A stretch of DNA of 64,000 nucleotides from Triangularia verruculosa (lineage: Eukaryota; Ascomycota; Sordariomycetes; Sordariales; Podosporaceae). The first letter of the stretch is position 1. Every line of letters starts with the position of its first letter. The notes beneath the pieces were generated by a model. That model had not been told where the DNA came from. It saw only the letters and a list, made by a program, of their open reading frames with translations, and did not search any database. The translations under genes and the position numbers were made by a program. The stretch covers positions 186,001 to 250,000 of the forward strand of contig MU863914.1 of assembly GCA_033296885.1 (NCBI GenBank), given 5' to 3'. Below, piece after piece: positions 37,001 to 48,168 of this stretch.

Positions 37001-38709
37001 CTTCCCAACATGCGTCTGCAGATGAGGAAGGTCGTGATGGGCGACCACTCACTCACTCTCACACTCGTCCACTGACCCACAACTTGAGCAATCTTCTCTT
37101 CGTTTCCAATGCCGACCTCCCGCGTCCAACCTTGACAAGGCAATGAACCAACCATCTGGCTCCAGAAGCCGAATCACGATGGGATCTTAGACACCATGGG
37201 CTGGTGTGGATGCCTCGGTCCCAACTGTCCCCAATTCCCCAGGCTTTGCTGACCATCCTCTGAGCCGATCCCATGGGAACGTTAAAGGAGGGGGGACCAG
37301 TACTAGTCGGGCGTGGAGAGGGTGGTAAGACACATTCCTTCTGTTCCTATTTGTTTGGTACGGCTGGGCGAAGAAAGAAGCAAGAAGCCCACCTGTCTGT
37401 CCGGGGCGTCGTGCATGAGATAGACATGCAAAAGGTAGGATTGGGTGCGCCTCAGGCTTGCCACGTCTGTCCATGCTCGCTCGTCTTGACCGTTTTGTTG
37501 TTATTCTAGTTTCAGATTCGCCGGCATCGATAGGATCGTGAGAGGGCTGGGGATACATGGGCACATCAGTGGCGATGTCAGTCTGTCTGCCTATCTCTAA
37601 AGGCTTACATATCCATCATCAGTTTTTGAGCCCAACAGAAATGGACAGACAGGTACTCCGTTCTTCAGACCTCACCGTCAGTTCCAGTCCCAGATTTCTG
37701 GCCAGATTGGTAGATGCAGGCCATCCAACAGGCAATATACGGCTACCATGGCTCGGGTCATTACAAAGTAAAGCCTGGGGGAACACCAGTGGCACCATGG
37801 TATCACATTCTCTTGCTGCCGGCAGAGAACAAGAAGCCGAATCAGTAAACCTCCGAGGCCTCCCCTCTTTTCCTCGATAGCTTGAGCTACAAAATGCACC
37901 ACCTATGTCATACCTGCATCCTGCATGCTCAACACCCAGATGGGAAGGAACAAAAAGTCAGGAAATGCCTCCAACGACTTAGCATGCAAAACATGAACAG
38001 AGATGGTAACTGCTCACTTCTCATCTGACCAACATGGCGACACTTTTCTGTTGCCATCCGCTGACTCCGGAAAGCTAGCTAGATTGATTCAGATCACACA
38101 GCAATGTACGGGTGCAAGAAAAGTAACCAATCAAGTACCCTTGTTTCACCGGATTTGGACATCTCGCTCGAGGTCGAGAGGTTGCGACTCGGTGCTGGGT
38201 CACGATGAAATAAATGTGATGGTACACGTGATATGCCCTGCTTCCAGCATTGCGCTTTTTCTCTCTTCACCTTCTCTTTCACGTCTATCGACTATTTACT
38301 ATCAGCCAAATTAGACTCAGGTATGAATTTGCTTCTCAAATCACCATCTATCAACATTTGTCAAGACGGCTTGTGGCATCTTGTTGCTAGAACGAGCTCT
38401 TGAACACAGAAGACAGAAAATGCGATCTCGGATTCACAATTCATAGTGTCCTCCGTGACTGATTCATCCTGGCACAACTCTTTGACAGAAATCTACCTTT
38501 TTCCAGCTACTCCATTTTGTCTTGAAAGCCATTTCCAATTGTGGGCTCGATCTTGGAGCAGAGGCAAGTTTAAGAAGCTTTGGGCTTCTCTGTGATTTTA
38601 TCTGTCAACGTGTAAGACCAAGCCCGACTTCGACATGACCCATGTATGGATCATTCCAGATATCCTCCTATTTACTTTGTAAAAAACCTACTCTACCAAA
38701 ACCCTCAGA
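34023..38709. other. 4.7-kb gene-poor region
   Basis: Upstream DNA of the dsRBD gene and downstream DNA of ram1. Open frames at 34595-35347 (-) and 36082-36549 (-) overlap open frames on the other strand and show no domain, signal or splice support. I see no convincing gene, tRNA or mobile element. Non-coding transcripts or a multi-exon gene with short exons cannot be excluded. Confidence 0.45.
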
Positions 38710-40236
38710 CTAAAACCCCCCCTTCGCCCTAAAATACCCCTTCATCCCCCTCACCGCTGCCTGAGGTATAACATAAACCGGATGCACCGCCCTCACCCGA
38801 TCCCCCGCCTCAAAAACCTGCTCCCCCTCCAAATACGGCAGCACCATCCACTCCCCTTCCTCCCCCTTCCCATCATCATCATCATCCAGCACCCACTGAT
38901 GCATCCCCACGCTCAACCCGCTCAGCACATAACAGCTGTGATACGCATCGCTCATCTTCCCTGGCTTATCCCTCAAACCCCCCCTCTTCGTCTCGTCCTG
39001 ACAGCAGTTCAAGATGTACCTTATCAGCCCCTCCCGACTGAACAAACTGTCGTTTACTGGAGTGGATGAGCTGCTGAGCGCGGCTTCGATCAGAGGGAAA
39101 CAGGCGCCTACCCAGTGGGAGTAGCACCCGTCGACGAGCTTGTTCGTGCGGCCGGAGAAGCCGCCTTCGGGGGCGTACTGGCGGGAGGAGAGCCAGGAGA
39201 GGAGGGAGGGGAGGTTGAGGGTGGAGGGGATGGTGACGGAGGGGCTGCCTAGGAGGGAGAGGCAGCCCAAGGCGCAAAAGGCGTAGGCTCCGTGGGCTTC
39301 GGCTGAGGGGGAGGAGGAGATGCCGCCTTCGTAGGTTTGGCCTTTTTTGTTTGGGTTAGTGGGTGGTGGGTGACAAAAAGGTGGGGTTAGGGGAAAAGAC
39401 TTACAACGTCGAACGTAGTCGGCTACTCCGGAAAGGAGGTTGAAGCTGGGGTCGGAGGGGTTGTAGGCTGGGGATTCGGGGGTTAGGTCGAGAGGTAGAT
39501 CTAGGAGGGTAATGATCACGGCGGCGCAGTATGCACCCCGTATGTCCTCCTCTCCGCCGCGACAGACCTCGAATCCGCCGTCTTTTTGCTTCAGTTCTCC
39601 GAGCCACTTCCACATGGCCTTTCGGTCGATGACTTCGAACCCTTCCTCCCCACCTACTATCGCTAATGCCAGGATAACGGCGTATGTTGTAGCTAAATGA
39701 CTGAGTTGTCCACCACCGCCGCCGAACCCGCCGGTGGGATTCTGCATGCTCCTCGCTGTTTCTTTGACGCTGTCCCTATATTTGGTTACATCCTCCCCCA
39801 GCATGGCAAGTCCGCTTAGACACCAATACAGAAACCACGGCCTGGAGGCGTCGGCGGCAACGAATCGGCCTGGTAAACGGCCGAGACTCATGTGCAGGAA
39901 GTTGATGTGGGCTTCTCTTCTAAGGGAAGGGACGCCGAATTCGTTGTAGGTGAATAATTCATGGTCTTGGGTAGTACCTGAGAGATAGGGGAGGATTTCG
40001 GAGACGGTTTCGTCTTGGATGAGGGAGGTGGAGGTGATGAGGGGATCATGGAGGAGAGGGGGGTTGGTGAAGAGGCTGTCGATCATGATGGTGTTGTTGT
40101 TGGATGATGATAATGGATTAGTGGTAGTGGAAAGGGGGATTTCCGAGTCGATGGAGGAGTAGTCGGAGTCGTTGTCGTCGGTTACGACTTCGAGGTCTGG
40201 TTCTTGGGGTAGTGGGGGTTGTGAAAGGTTGGACAT
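38710..40236 (-). CDS. ram1: Protein farnesyltransferase beta subunit
   Basis: Catalytic subunit that, with the shared alpha subunit Ram2, farnesylates CaaX proteins such as Ras and the a-factor-type pheromone. Exons 40236-39405 and 39341-38710 give about 487 residues. The 63-bp intron (GTAAGT...AAAAAG) is a multiple of three and has no stop, so it reads through in the raw frame; removing it restores the conserved CQTYEGGIS. Prenyltransferase repeats are visible: GGFGGGGGQLSHLATTYA, GGFEVCRGGEEDIRGAYC, YEGGISSSPSAEAHGAYAF, GGFSGRTNKLVDGCYSHW and GGLRDKPGKMSDAYHSCY. Zinc ligands by comparison with the mammalian enzyme are D348 and C350 (LVDGC) and H412 (DAYHS). The N-terminal about 50 residues are acidic and Ser/Thr/Asn-rich and look disordered. 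Confidence 0.95.
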   Translation of the reverse strand: MSNLSQPPLPQEPDLEVVTDDNDSDYSSIDSEIPLSTTTNPLSSSNNNTIMIDSLFTNPPLLHDPLITSTSLIQDETVSEILPYLSGTTQDHELFTYNEFGVPSLRREAHINFLHMSLGRLPGRFVAADASRPWFLYWCLSGLAMLGEDVTKYRDSVKETARSMQNPTGGFGGGGGQLSHLATTYAVILALAIVGGEEGFEVIDRKAMWKWLGELKQKDGGFEVCRGGEEDIRGAYCAAVIITLLDLPLDLTPESPAYNPSDPSFNLLSGVADYVRRCKSFPLTPPFCHPPPTNPNKKGQTYEGGISSSPSAEAHGAYAFCALGCLSLLGSPSVTIPSTLNLPSLLSWLSSRQYAPEGGFSGRTNKLVDGCYSHWVGACFPLIEAALSSSSTPVNDSLFSREGLIRYILNCCQDETKRGGLRDKPGKMSDAYHSCYVLSGLSVGMHQWVLDDDDDGKGEEGEWMVLPYLEGEQVFEAGDRVRAVHPVYVIPQAAVRGMKGYFRAKGGF

Positions 40237-41486
40237 TTTGAGAGGCTTTGTTTTGTTCTTCCAGCTGAATGATACTCTTTTTTTGTGAGGAGGAGGGGCT
40301 CATTGGTTGGTTGTGTTGTGAGCTGGGGTGTGAGAGCGAGTCTTTGTTCTGAGAGCGTGGTTTTCAGGGGTGAGGTGAGAGGCGAGCCGAAGTCGTAGTG
40401 GGGTTGGCGGGTTGGGACGATTGTCTGTGCCGGTAGTATTGTTCGCAGCTATTGTTCAGTGAGAGAACTCAGAAATCCGAGATTTTTGACTTCATCGCCA
40501 ACCCGTATGATAAAAGCCACTGGTCGTTTGCGGCGTTCTTCCACAACGGTTGATTAGGTTCAGTGAGAATTGCTTGGTGGCTGCCAGATGCCAAGACATA
40601 GCTTTGGGGATGCGGAAAAGCGGGTCATTTGTCACCTCCAGTGCCTTTGAAAAGAAAGTGCGTGTGCTTCTTAAGTTCCTACTTCCTTAAGGGCTATATT
40701 TTTCAATGCGAAGAGTCGGCTGTCATAACGAAGTTTTCCAATGTATCCTATGCTCTTTGGACCTCATTTTCTGTCTTGGTTCTTGTGCTTGTTCCATCGG
40801 CCGCGAGGCGCCAAGACCACGGCACCGAACGTCCCGCGATCTCCGAGCCAAGATCCACCGGAACGGAGAGGGGCTCCGGAGCCCGGCCGTTGATTCCATA
40901 GGACGCCGGCTACCCAAGCCTCTGTTGGCACAGCTGTCTGTCTTCAATTTGTATCCAGCAAGATCCTGTCGTATCTAACTGCTTGATTAGGCAAACAGCA
41001 CCTACCCATTGTGCCAGGGTTAGGGTCCCACCGGTCTGGCTGGATCCCTCAGCATGTCTTCTTCCTGAACTTCTCACACAACCTTATTGTATCGACCTCG
41101 TTCTTAACAGTACCGATGTTATATTTTTTGGCCTTCAGTATAACGCAATCCTACGGCCAATCATCAAAGATTTCACCATGGAGGGTGCGACTGGCTGCAT
41201 ACTGTCACTGATTGCTGGTGGGTGATAGGAGTGATGAGGTGTTGGCAGGCTGACTGTAAGGCATTTGAAGAGGGCTGATGCAGCTGCATACTGACAACCA
41301 TCAGAATCAAGCGGTCCTCATTTCTGAACCCCGCTGAAATCGATTGGCCACTGGCTTCTGCCACCCAGAATCCTGAGGCATCTGTTCGAGTCTGGTCTTG
41401 ACCGGAAACTTGTTGGAGACCTTGGGCCGCACTTTGAAGACATAATTTCGCGGCATTGCAATTTAGATGCAAACGAACTGATTGAA
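40237..41486. other. Divergent intergenic region, ram1 to HET locus
   Basis: Promoter side of both flanking loci. No supported gene or repeat seen. Confidence 0.5.
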
Positions 41487-44121
41487 ATGGGTGATTCTGT
41501 CACAGCTAAAGTCAGGCCCATGGCTTCCAAAATATACCAATACTCGCCCCTGGCAGAGCCGACCAGCATACGTCTGCTCTGCCTGCTCCCGGCCGAAGAT
41601 TCGACCTCGCCGATACACTGTCAAATTATCGACTACAACCTGTCAATCTTGGGCGAAACACATCTGTACGAAGCTCTGTCTTACGTGTGGGGGGAACCTA
41701 ACAGCCAGCACCACGTCTTCATCGACGGTGAGAAGCTCGTCGTAACGCCGAACCTCCATGCTGCATTGCAGCACCTTCGCAATGCCCAGCTGCAGCGTGT
41801 TCTGTGGGTCGATGCGATCTGTATCAACCAGGGTGACACCCTTGAGAAGTCGAGCCAGATTCAGCTCATGGCCAAAATCTACAGCAAGGCTGCGCGTGTT
41901 GTCGTCTGACTAGGTGAAGCAGAGGACGGCGGGGACCAAGCACTCGAGCAGCTACGTCAGTTTGCAACAGACGGAAAGGATGGTGATGCGAATGATCCAA
42001 AAATCATTTCGTTGCTTCGACGGCCGTGGTTCAGGCGCATTTGGGTAGGTAATAGCCACTCCCCGATGCATCCAGGAATCATCAGGGATCCAGAGTAAAC
42101 AGAGTCAACTAAGCGCATCACACAGGTTCTACAGGAGGTCGCAGCTGCCCGGAGCATCACAATCAAGTGCGGGTTGGCCGAGATTGATGGACATGCCTTC
42201 GCCGTCGCCCTGGACTCAAAAGTACTACCTTGCATCGTCACCTTGCCTCGATTACGCAGTCTTATAACGCCGTTGACGCTTTTGATGAAAGAGGCTGTAT
42301 CTCGCCAGAGAGTCACCGGCCGTCGATGGTTCCAGGCGGTTCAACGTCGTCCCATCGGCGAGTTGGTGGAGATGTATCATAACCGTGAAGCTACTGTACG
42401 GCATGACAAACTGTTTGCGCTATATGGGATGGCATCCAAGAGCCCAAGACCCGATTACAGCATTTTGTGGCGAGACTTGCTACGCGAGCTCGTCCAGGGC
42501 ATACTGGGCAAGGCTCTGCCTGTGAAGGCGTGGAACGATACAGAGATTGCTGTGATCGAGGGCAAAGGGGCCGTGTTTGGCAGGGTGGATAAAGTGAACA
42601 CGGTCGCTCAGGATGGGCAACAAGAGGTAGTCATCGACTACAAGCGGGCCGACTATGGCTGGTCGCCTGATTGGCTCAGGGAGGAGATATCACTGCCGCC
42701 GTCAGTGAACGCGGTTCGGCCGGACGATATCGTGTGCAAGCTGGACGATGCTACAAATCCCATGATCATTAGACCACACGCCGATTACTTCTCTATCGTC
42801 ATGATCACGGTTTCTCTTAAGCGACCTTTGCCCAAGACGGAGCCGCCTGATTGGATGTCGAAGAACTTTCTACTCGTTTGGGACTGGACGCATGCCATAG
42901 TTGACGCATCGGACCCTAACGCGAAGTTTGATGTGCTGATCGCCCGGCATGATCTTGATCATGGGCTCGATTACCGGCTAAACAGGGGTTTCGATATGGC
43001 TTCCGTATTCCTGGAAAAGCCGGCGACGCTAGCTAGACCAGTGGAATCCCCTTAATAAAACAGGATACGAGCATTTCTCCAAGAAGGGGTCAAGCTAGCG
43101 GAGCAACAGTATAGATATGAGGACCCAAAGACACAAAACGCCAAAGTGAAGACGGCTTTGTATAAGTGGGACGTACGGGAGCTGAAGCAGGTCAGATCAA
43201 TGCTTCGACGGCTGATGCAAAAACGACTGCTTACCGAAGGCCCAGAACTCTACACAGGCCTAAAGCGTGACTATAGGAGCTTGGTCAGATTGTACAAGAG
43301 AGAACTGGAAGTAATTCAGATGAAGAGTGAGAAGGGATACCATGAGAATCCGTATGCTTGCACCATCGAGGAAACAGACGCCATAGACGAAATCCTCGAC
43401 GGCTTCATCAAAGAGATAAAAGAAGTGATTTTGCCTGGGGCAGTGGGGAAGCGGTATACCTACTCAAGCAAAGAGTTCATTCAGCGCCTCCGAATCGTCG
43501 AAGAACTCGCGGAGCTCATCCTCGAGATCAAAAGTGCCGGGAGTGATGTTTTGGTGCACTTGCCGGATCTAGTAGCGAGCCATGCTCTAGGAGGTGACAT
43601 GATGCGCGTTCTAAGACCCAATAGGCAAGGCACCCCTTTTGACGAACCGGACAAGAAGTTGTTGCTCGAAGCCGCGAGGAACCAGGGGCAAGGAGATATT
43701 ATATTACAAGTGCTGTTCAAGGGATTTTGGGATACTAGCTACAGACTGAGCCGTGGTGACTTAGAAGACTTGCTTATTGCCGGCATCAACAACCAAATGG
43801 TTGGCGATAGGGTTATTGAGCTGTTGTTGAAGAGTATCGTGAGGGAGGCGAGGTTATCTGATGTGACGAGCCGGAATTTCACTGTAGAAGGAGGTATTAA
43901 TGCTAGCTATGAGGAACGAGAAGCACGGGGAGTCCATCCTTCGGCAGCTGCTCAGCTTCGAAATGGTCCAGGATGTCGTTGATGACGACGTCTTTGAAGC
44001 AGTCGCCAATATGGGGAGGCAGGGGGAAGGCATTTTGGAACTGTTTCGTAAACTTGAGATCGAACCAGTTGAGCCTAGGAGAAGCAGCTGGCGGGGCTTG
44101 TTTAGCCGGGGTCGGCATTGA
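41487..44121 (+). pseudogene. HET-domain gene, inactivated
   Basis: HET domains are found in fungal heterokaryon-incompatibility and related cell-death proteins. The N-terminal motif YEALSYVWGEP (near 41670) is followed by LWVDAICINQGDTLEKSSQIQLM and, across an 81-bp intron (42045-42125), FRRIW-VLQEVAAARS, the canonical third block. The frame is interrupted by TGA at 41907-41909 exactly where the family has Trp (RVVV-W-LGEAED), and by TAATAA at 43053-43058 with sense coding continuing in the same frame on both sides. Near 43880-43895 the frame must shift to reach the natural end at 44121. The 3' part holds four degenerate units of about 31-37 residues with the pattern xxAxxNxxxGxxIxxLL (AARNQGQGDIILQVL, GINNQMVGDRVIELL, AMRNEKHGESILRQLL, AVANMGRQGEGILELF). 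Multiple independent lesions argue for a pseudogene rather than a sequencing slip. Confidence 0.82.
42045..42125 (+). other. Intron retained in HET pseudogene
   Basis: GTAGGT donor directly after CGCATTTGG and CACAG acceptor before GTTCTACAGGAG. Removal joins the HET block FRRIW to VLQEVAAARS in phase 0. Confidence 0.8.
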
Positions 44122-47100
44122 CGGTCTGTAATTTCTACGGTTTAGGGTATGTATTCAGAGAATCTTGAAGGTATCACCGGGCAAAGTTGTACCATGTATT
44201 GCCCTGACCCTGCTTACCAACACTGGGTGGAAATGGAAGGTGTTCTTCGAAGCCTCAGTTTATTCGCAATGCAACTCAAGAGTATTTTTCCTAGCAGTTT
44301 CTACTGATACTACTGGATAGCTTGATTAGGACATGATAGTAAATACTGTGCTTTTTTATCATACTTGACAGCTCTCTGTACACAAGCACTGCTTGTATTA
44401 TCATGTTCAAGTCTCAGAAATTGCACACTGGCACGCCTATACGTTGTGGTAAAGACTGTCAAGATGCGCTGCATAGACCCTCACTAAATTTGCACAAGAA
44501 CAAAGTGAAGGCTGATAGATAAACGCTTTCTGATAATTCGAAGCATGCCCTAACGCGTCTCATCACACCATCTAGTTCGTGGTTATTGGATTGGAAAGTG
44601 TTAAAGCAGGCGATATCACATTATGCCGACCAGATATAACAACTACTCCGCATCCATTTTACAAACTCCGAAGTCAAGCCTACTCCTCGCCAACCCCCTC
44701 GCGAATCTCAAATTATCAACTAAAAGTGAAGCCATCGCAGTTGTTGTCGGGGAGATCCCAGGTTCAAAAAGCCGATCAAATGCCGAGCTTTGAATCTCCA
44801 TCGGAGCTATCTTGCATGATTGCCAACCCCCCAAAGCCTGCCCGGCTCGAGCAGCAAGACTAAAACGGACTTTGAGTTCCGCCACCTCCCATTCAATGGC
44901 CTGACCCAGTGGAGTCTGTCTCTCAATACAACACCTCACAACTCTCCCGCAACCGCGCCCATCAACCGAACAGCAACAAAACACACTCCACTAGAAAAAA
45001 ACACGCGACCAAACCCACGAGAGTGGCGAACACTCAAGGAAAAACCCGACCTTGCCGGACCTGCTTCGAGAAGAAAGCAACTCTACCAGGATTGAGCACG
45101 AACTCACTAAGACAGAAATAGACAATCTTGGCTTCGATAGTGGAGTCACGCTCGTCGCGCTTTTCGTCTTCCGTCGAGAAACACCCTGGTAGCAGCAGCA
45201 AAAAAAGAAAAAAAAAGAAAGACAAGCATCGCGTCCAGGCCGAGGGGCAGGGTACAGATCCGGGATAGATCGGCCGTCCGGTGTCACCTCCGAACTGCTC
45301 GGTAGACAGTTGCCGGTCGTGTGCTTTTCTCCTAAAAGTCCCCGATTAAAAACAATGACCTTGACTTTAACCCCTCTTTGATGTAGGAGAAAACAAAAAT
45401 GTCAAATAGGGGGATTTCCTGATATGGATTTGGATGCAACCGTTAGTATGTATCGGATTCGCCCCCTTCTGGGATTGCTTGGTGGGATAAGACCGGCGCC
45501 TGGATGGAGGGCAGCGTCTCGCGGTCGGAGTGCTTGTGGGAGGTAGGTAGTGTGTGGCAGATTCTCTTCCTATCGCTTGTTTAGAAACAGCAGGCCATGT
45601 GGCCGGGTATCCGGGAGTGCTTGTTCCCCCTTGGTTGTAGATGCATATGTATGTATGTGTTTGTTGGACAGGCAGCCTGAGGCGGATCTGGCAGATTGAA
45701 TACTGTACCCAAGTCCCAGCGGTGAAGCCATCGAGGGTTCTCCTGTCTCAGGATTGAGTTAAACGCAACTCTGCGAGAGAGTATTCCGAACTAAATTCCC
45801 GATCCTCTTCGAGTTGTTCGGTTCGTGGGGGTTGGTTAGCTGTGGAGTCGAGAAACAAGAACGGGGTTCTCGACCGAGCGTGGGATTTTTTGTTTTCTTT
45901 TTGAAGAAGAAAGCATGGACGATCGTGAGAAACGTGGCTTGGACCTATCGTTTTCGAGGCTGCTGTATGGAGTGATGGAGGTCGCGACCCGGCCTCTTTT
46001 CAACGCCTCTTCCGATAAACCCTGGGCCGGATGCTGATCCCCGGCGTCGATGCGAGAAGCGTTGACGGGAGGGGCCCCATGTTTGTCGACTGGGATTGCA
46101 AAGGGGGTTGACGGGGATTCTGACTGGGAATAATTGTTTATTGAAGATTATCGAAAATCCATGATGCCCAGAGGATCGTTTTGAGGCACCACAGTCCCAA
46201 TTCCTTTTGGATCTTGATTATGAACCTCCCAACGGCTTGCCAGAAGTCAATTCAGGGTCCAAGCCCAAGGTGAGAGAACTGGGGGCCCCGCACCCGTTCT
46301 GAGCGGATCAGATAAGCGTGGGGAAACGGCGTGGATCAGCGATTGGCCCCTGCAAGGCCTTGACTGTGCCCTGACCAGCAACCCTCATGACGGTCCACCA
46401 CTGGACGACCACCCATCGGCATCCATCCATCCATCAATTCAACACTCGCCATCTGAACCGAATGCTACCATTGGGCCGGAATCGCGCCGCAGTCTTGCAT
46501 ACGACACGGGCCGTTGTTCTCACTGTGCCAGTACTTCTCATGGGATATCTCTGGCAGCTGGCAGCGGGCATGGCTTGTGCCTCGTGGTGCCCTCATGTCG
46601 GGAGATGTTGCACAGAACTATCAGGAGCCACGCACCACCTTCGACATGACGAGGCGCATGCCAGCGATAAGTAATCGCCCACTGCTACAGCGCTCCCCCT
46701 TCCCTTGCGTCGCGGGGCTCACCGGGCCTAGCTTCGCCTAGAAACTCACCAGTTTTATGCCAGTGAACTAACATGGAAGGCTGAGAATGTCTCAATGGGC
46801 CGGCGGGCGCGGGGTCTCACCGATGACATGAAACAGCGATACTCGAAAGATTCAGCCAAAGCCGGGCGAAGGGTATGACGAGGCGGATGGCAGCATGAAG
46901 ATCATCTGGAATGCTCTCATATCGCAGCAGCACAGCACCGGCGAGAAGGAGAGCAGCCGCCAGACGGGACCAGCGACGAGAATTGATTCGGCAGAAGCCG
47001 AGATGTCATTGCAAGTGCAACGAAACCGGGCAGAGAGAGCACGTTGCATCGTTACTTGCCACCACTGCTGTAGGAGTTCACGAGTTGTGCCTTTCTGAGC

Positions 47101-48168
47101 AGTCAGTGACAGGTTGTTCGACATGGCATCTGGCCTAACGGGCCAAGCCGCCGGGCCCACAGGACCAGCCGGACGACATCTGAAGTCGGAGAGCCGTCTT
47201 GTCGATAGCGCGGGCAACCAAAGAAAGCTCCGACCTGGAAATCGACTGGCTCGGCTGGGCAGCCAGCCTCTTGGGATCTGGAGCGTATGGGAGCGATATC
47301 AGCTGCCAACGGCTGTGCTGTGTCCGGATATGTATGTCTTGCTTGCCTCGACATTGTGAGCGTCATCTCCCGGGCATAGTGGGTGGTCAGCATGGTCCCT
47401 CCATCTTGCCATCTCTCTCGATCCCCTCAGGGCTCTGCGACCCTCGCACAATCTGGGCAAACTGGCTCCTGGCTCCTGGCAGCTGGATGAGGGGTTGGGG
47501 ATCCAGGCTCTCGGCAAAGACGAGGTCCCTGCACAGTGCGGGAGGGGGTTGACAGAACAGAGTCGCGCTGGCAGGAGCCCACTGTCAACCGGGTCTAGCG
47601 CCGATGTGATTGGCCGGCAGTTGCTCTGTGCCCACCCTCTCCGTCACGACCCACCCAATTAGCACCGCCGACGGGACCGGGGGTCGATGCATGCTCACCG
47701 CTTCTTCAACCGACTGCTGTGGAGCGGGTTGCGTGAGAACTGAGAAGAGGGAGCACTGGCACCCAAGTCCTAAGAAGCCCGTCTGTCTGGCGGTGGTCTC
47801 TCTCCTGCAACTCCCAAAGACAACCGCCGACAAACAGCATCCAAGGACACCAAGGACGACAAGGCCGTGCAAGCAGAAGCATCTCATACTCGGCCTCTGT
47901 CCTCGTCCTCGTCCTCGTCGTCGGCGTCCGCGTCCGCGTACGCTTTGTCACGACTGTTACGACCAAGGAAACGACTTCAAGCCGCGCTTGATGCTGGTTA
48001 TGACATGAACCTTTGCTGACCGACACCTCTCCATACGCCGAAAAAGAAAGAGCGGTGTCCGTCTGTTCACGCCCGCCCCTGGCTCACACGCTCCAATCCA
48101 TCCGAACAACCTCCAATCCCCTCTTTGCCAACCTCTCTTTTCCATTTCCCGGTTCCGCTTCTAGCACC
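44122..48168. other. 4-kb region upstream of zinc-cluster regulator
   Basis: No supported gene. Short open frames at 44579-45120 and 46387-47550 overlap one another on both strands. The long upstream space and several small ATG frames close to the regulator's start are typical of regulated fungal transcription-factor genes with long leaders. Confidence 0.45.

Noticed and set aside
43005..43063. Possible intron (GTATTC...AACAG) that would remove TAATAA from the HET gene
   Set aside because: Joining leaves the wrong frame and runs into TAG within 20 codons; the sense frame continues directly through the stops instead.
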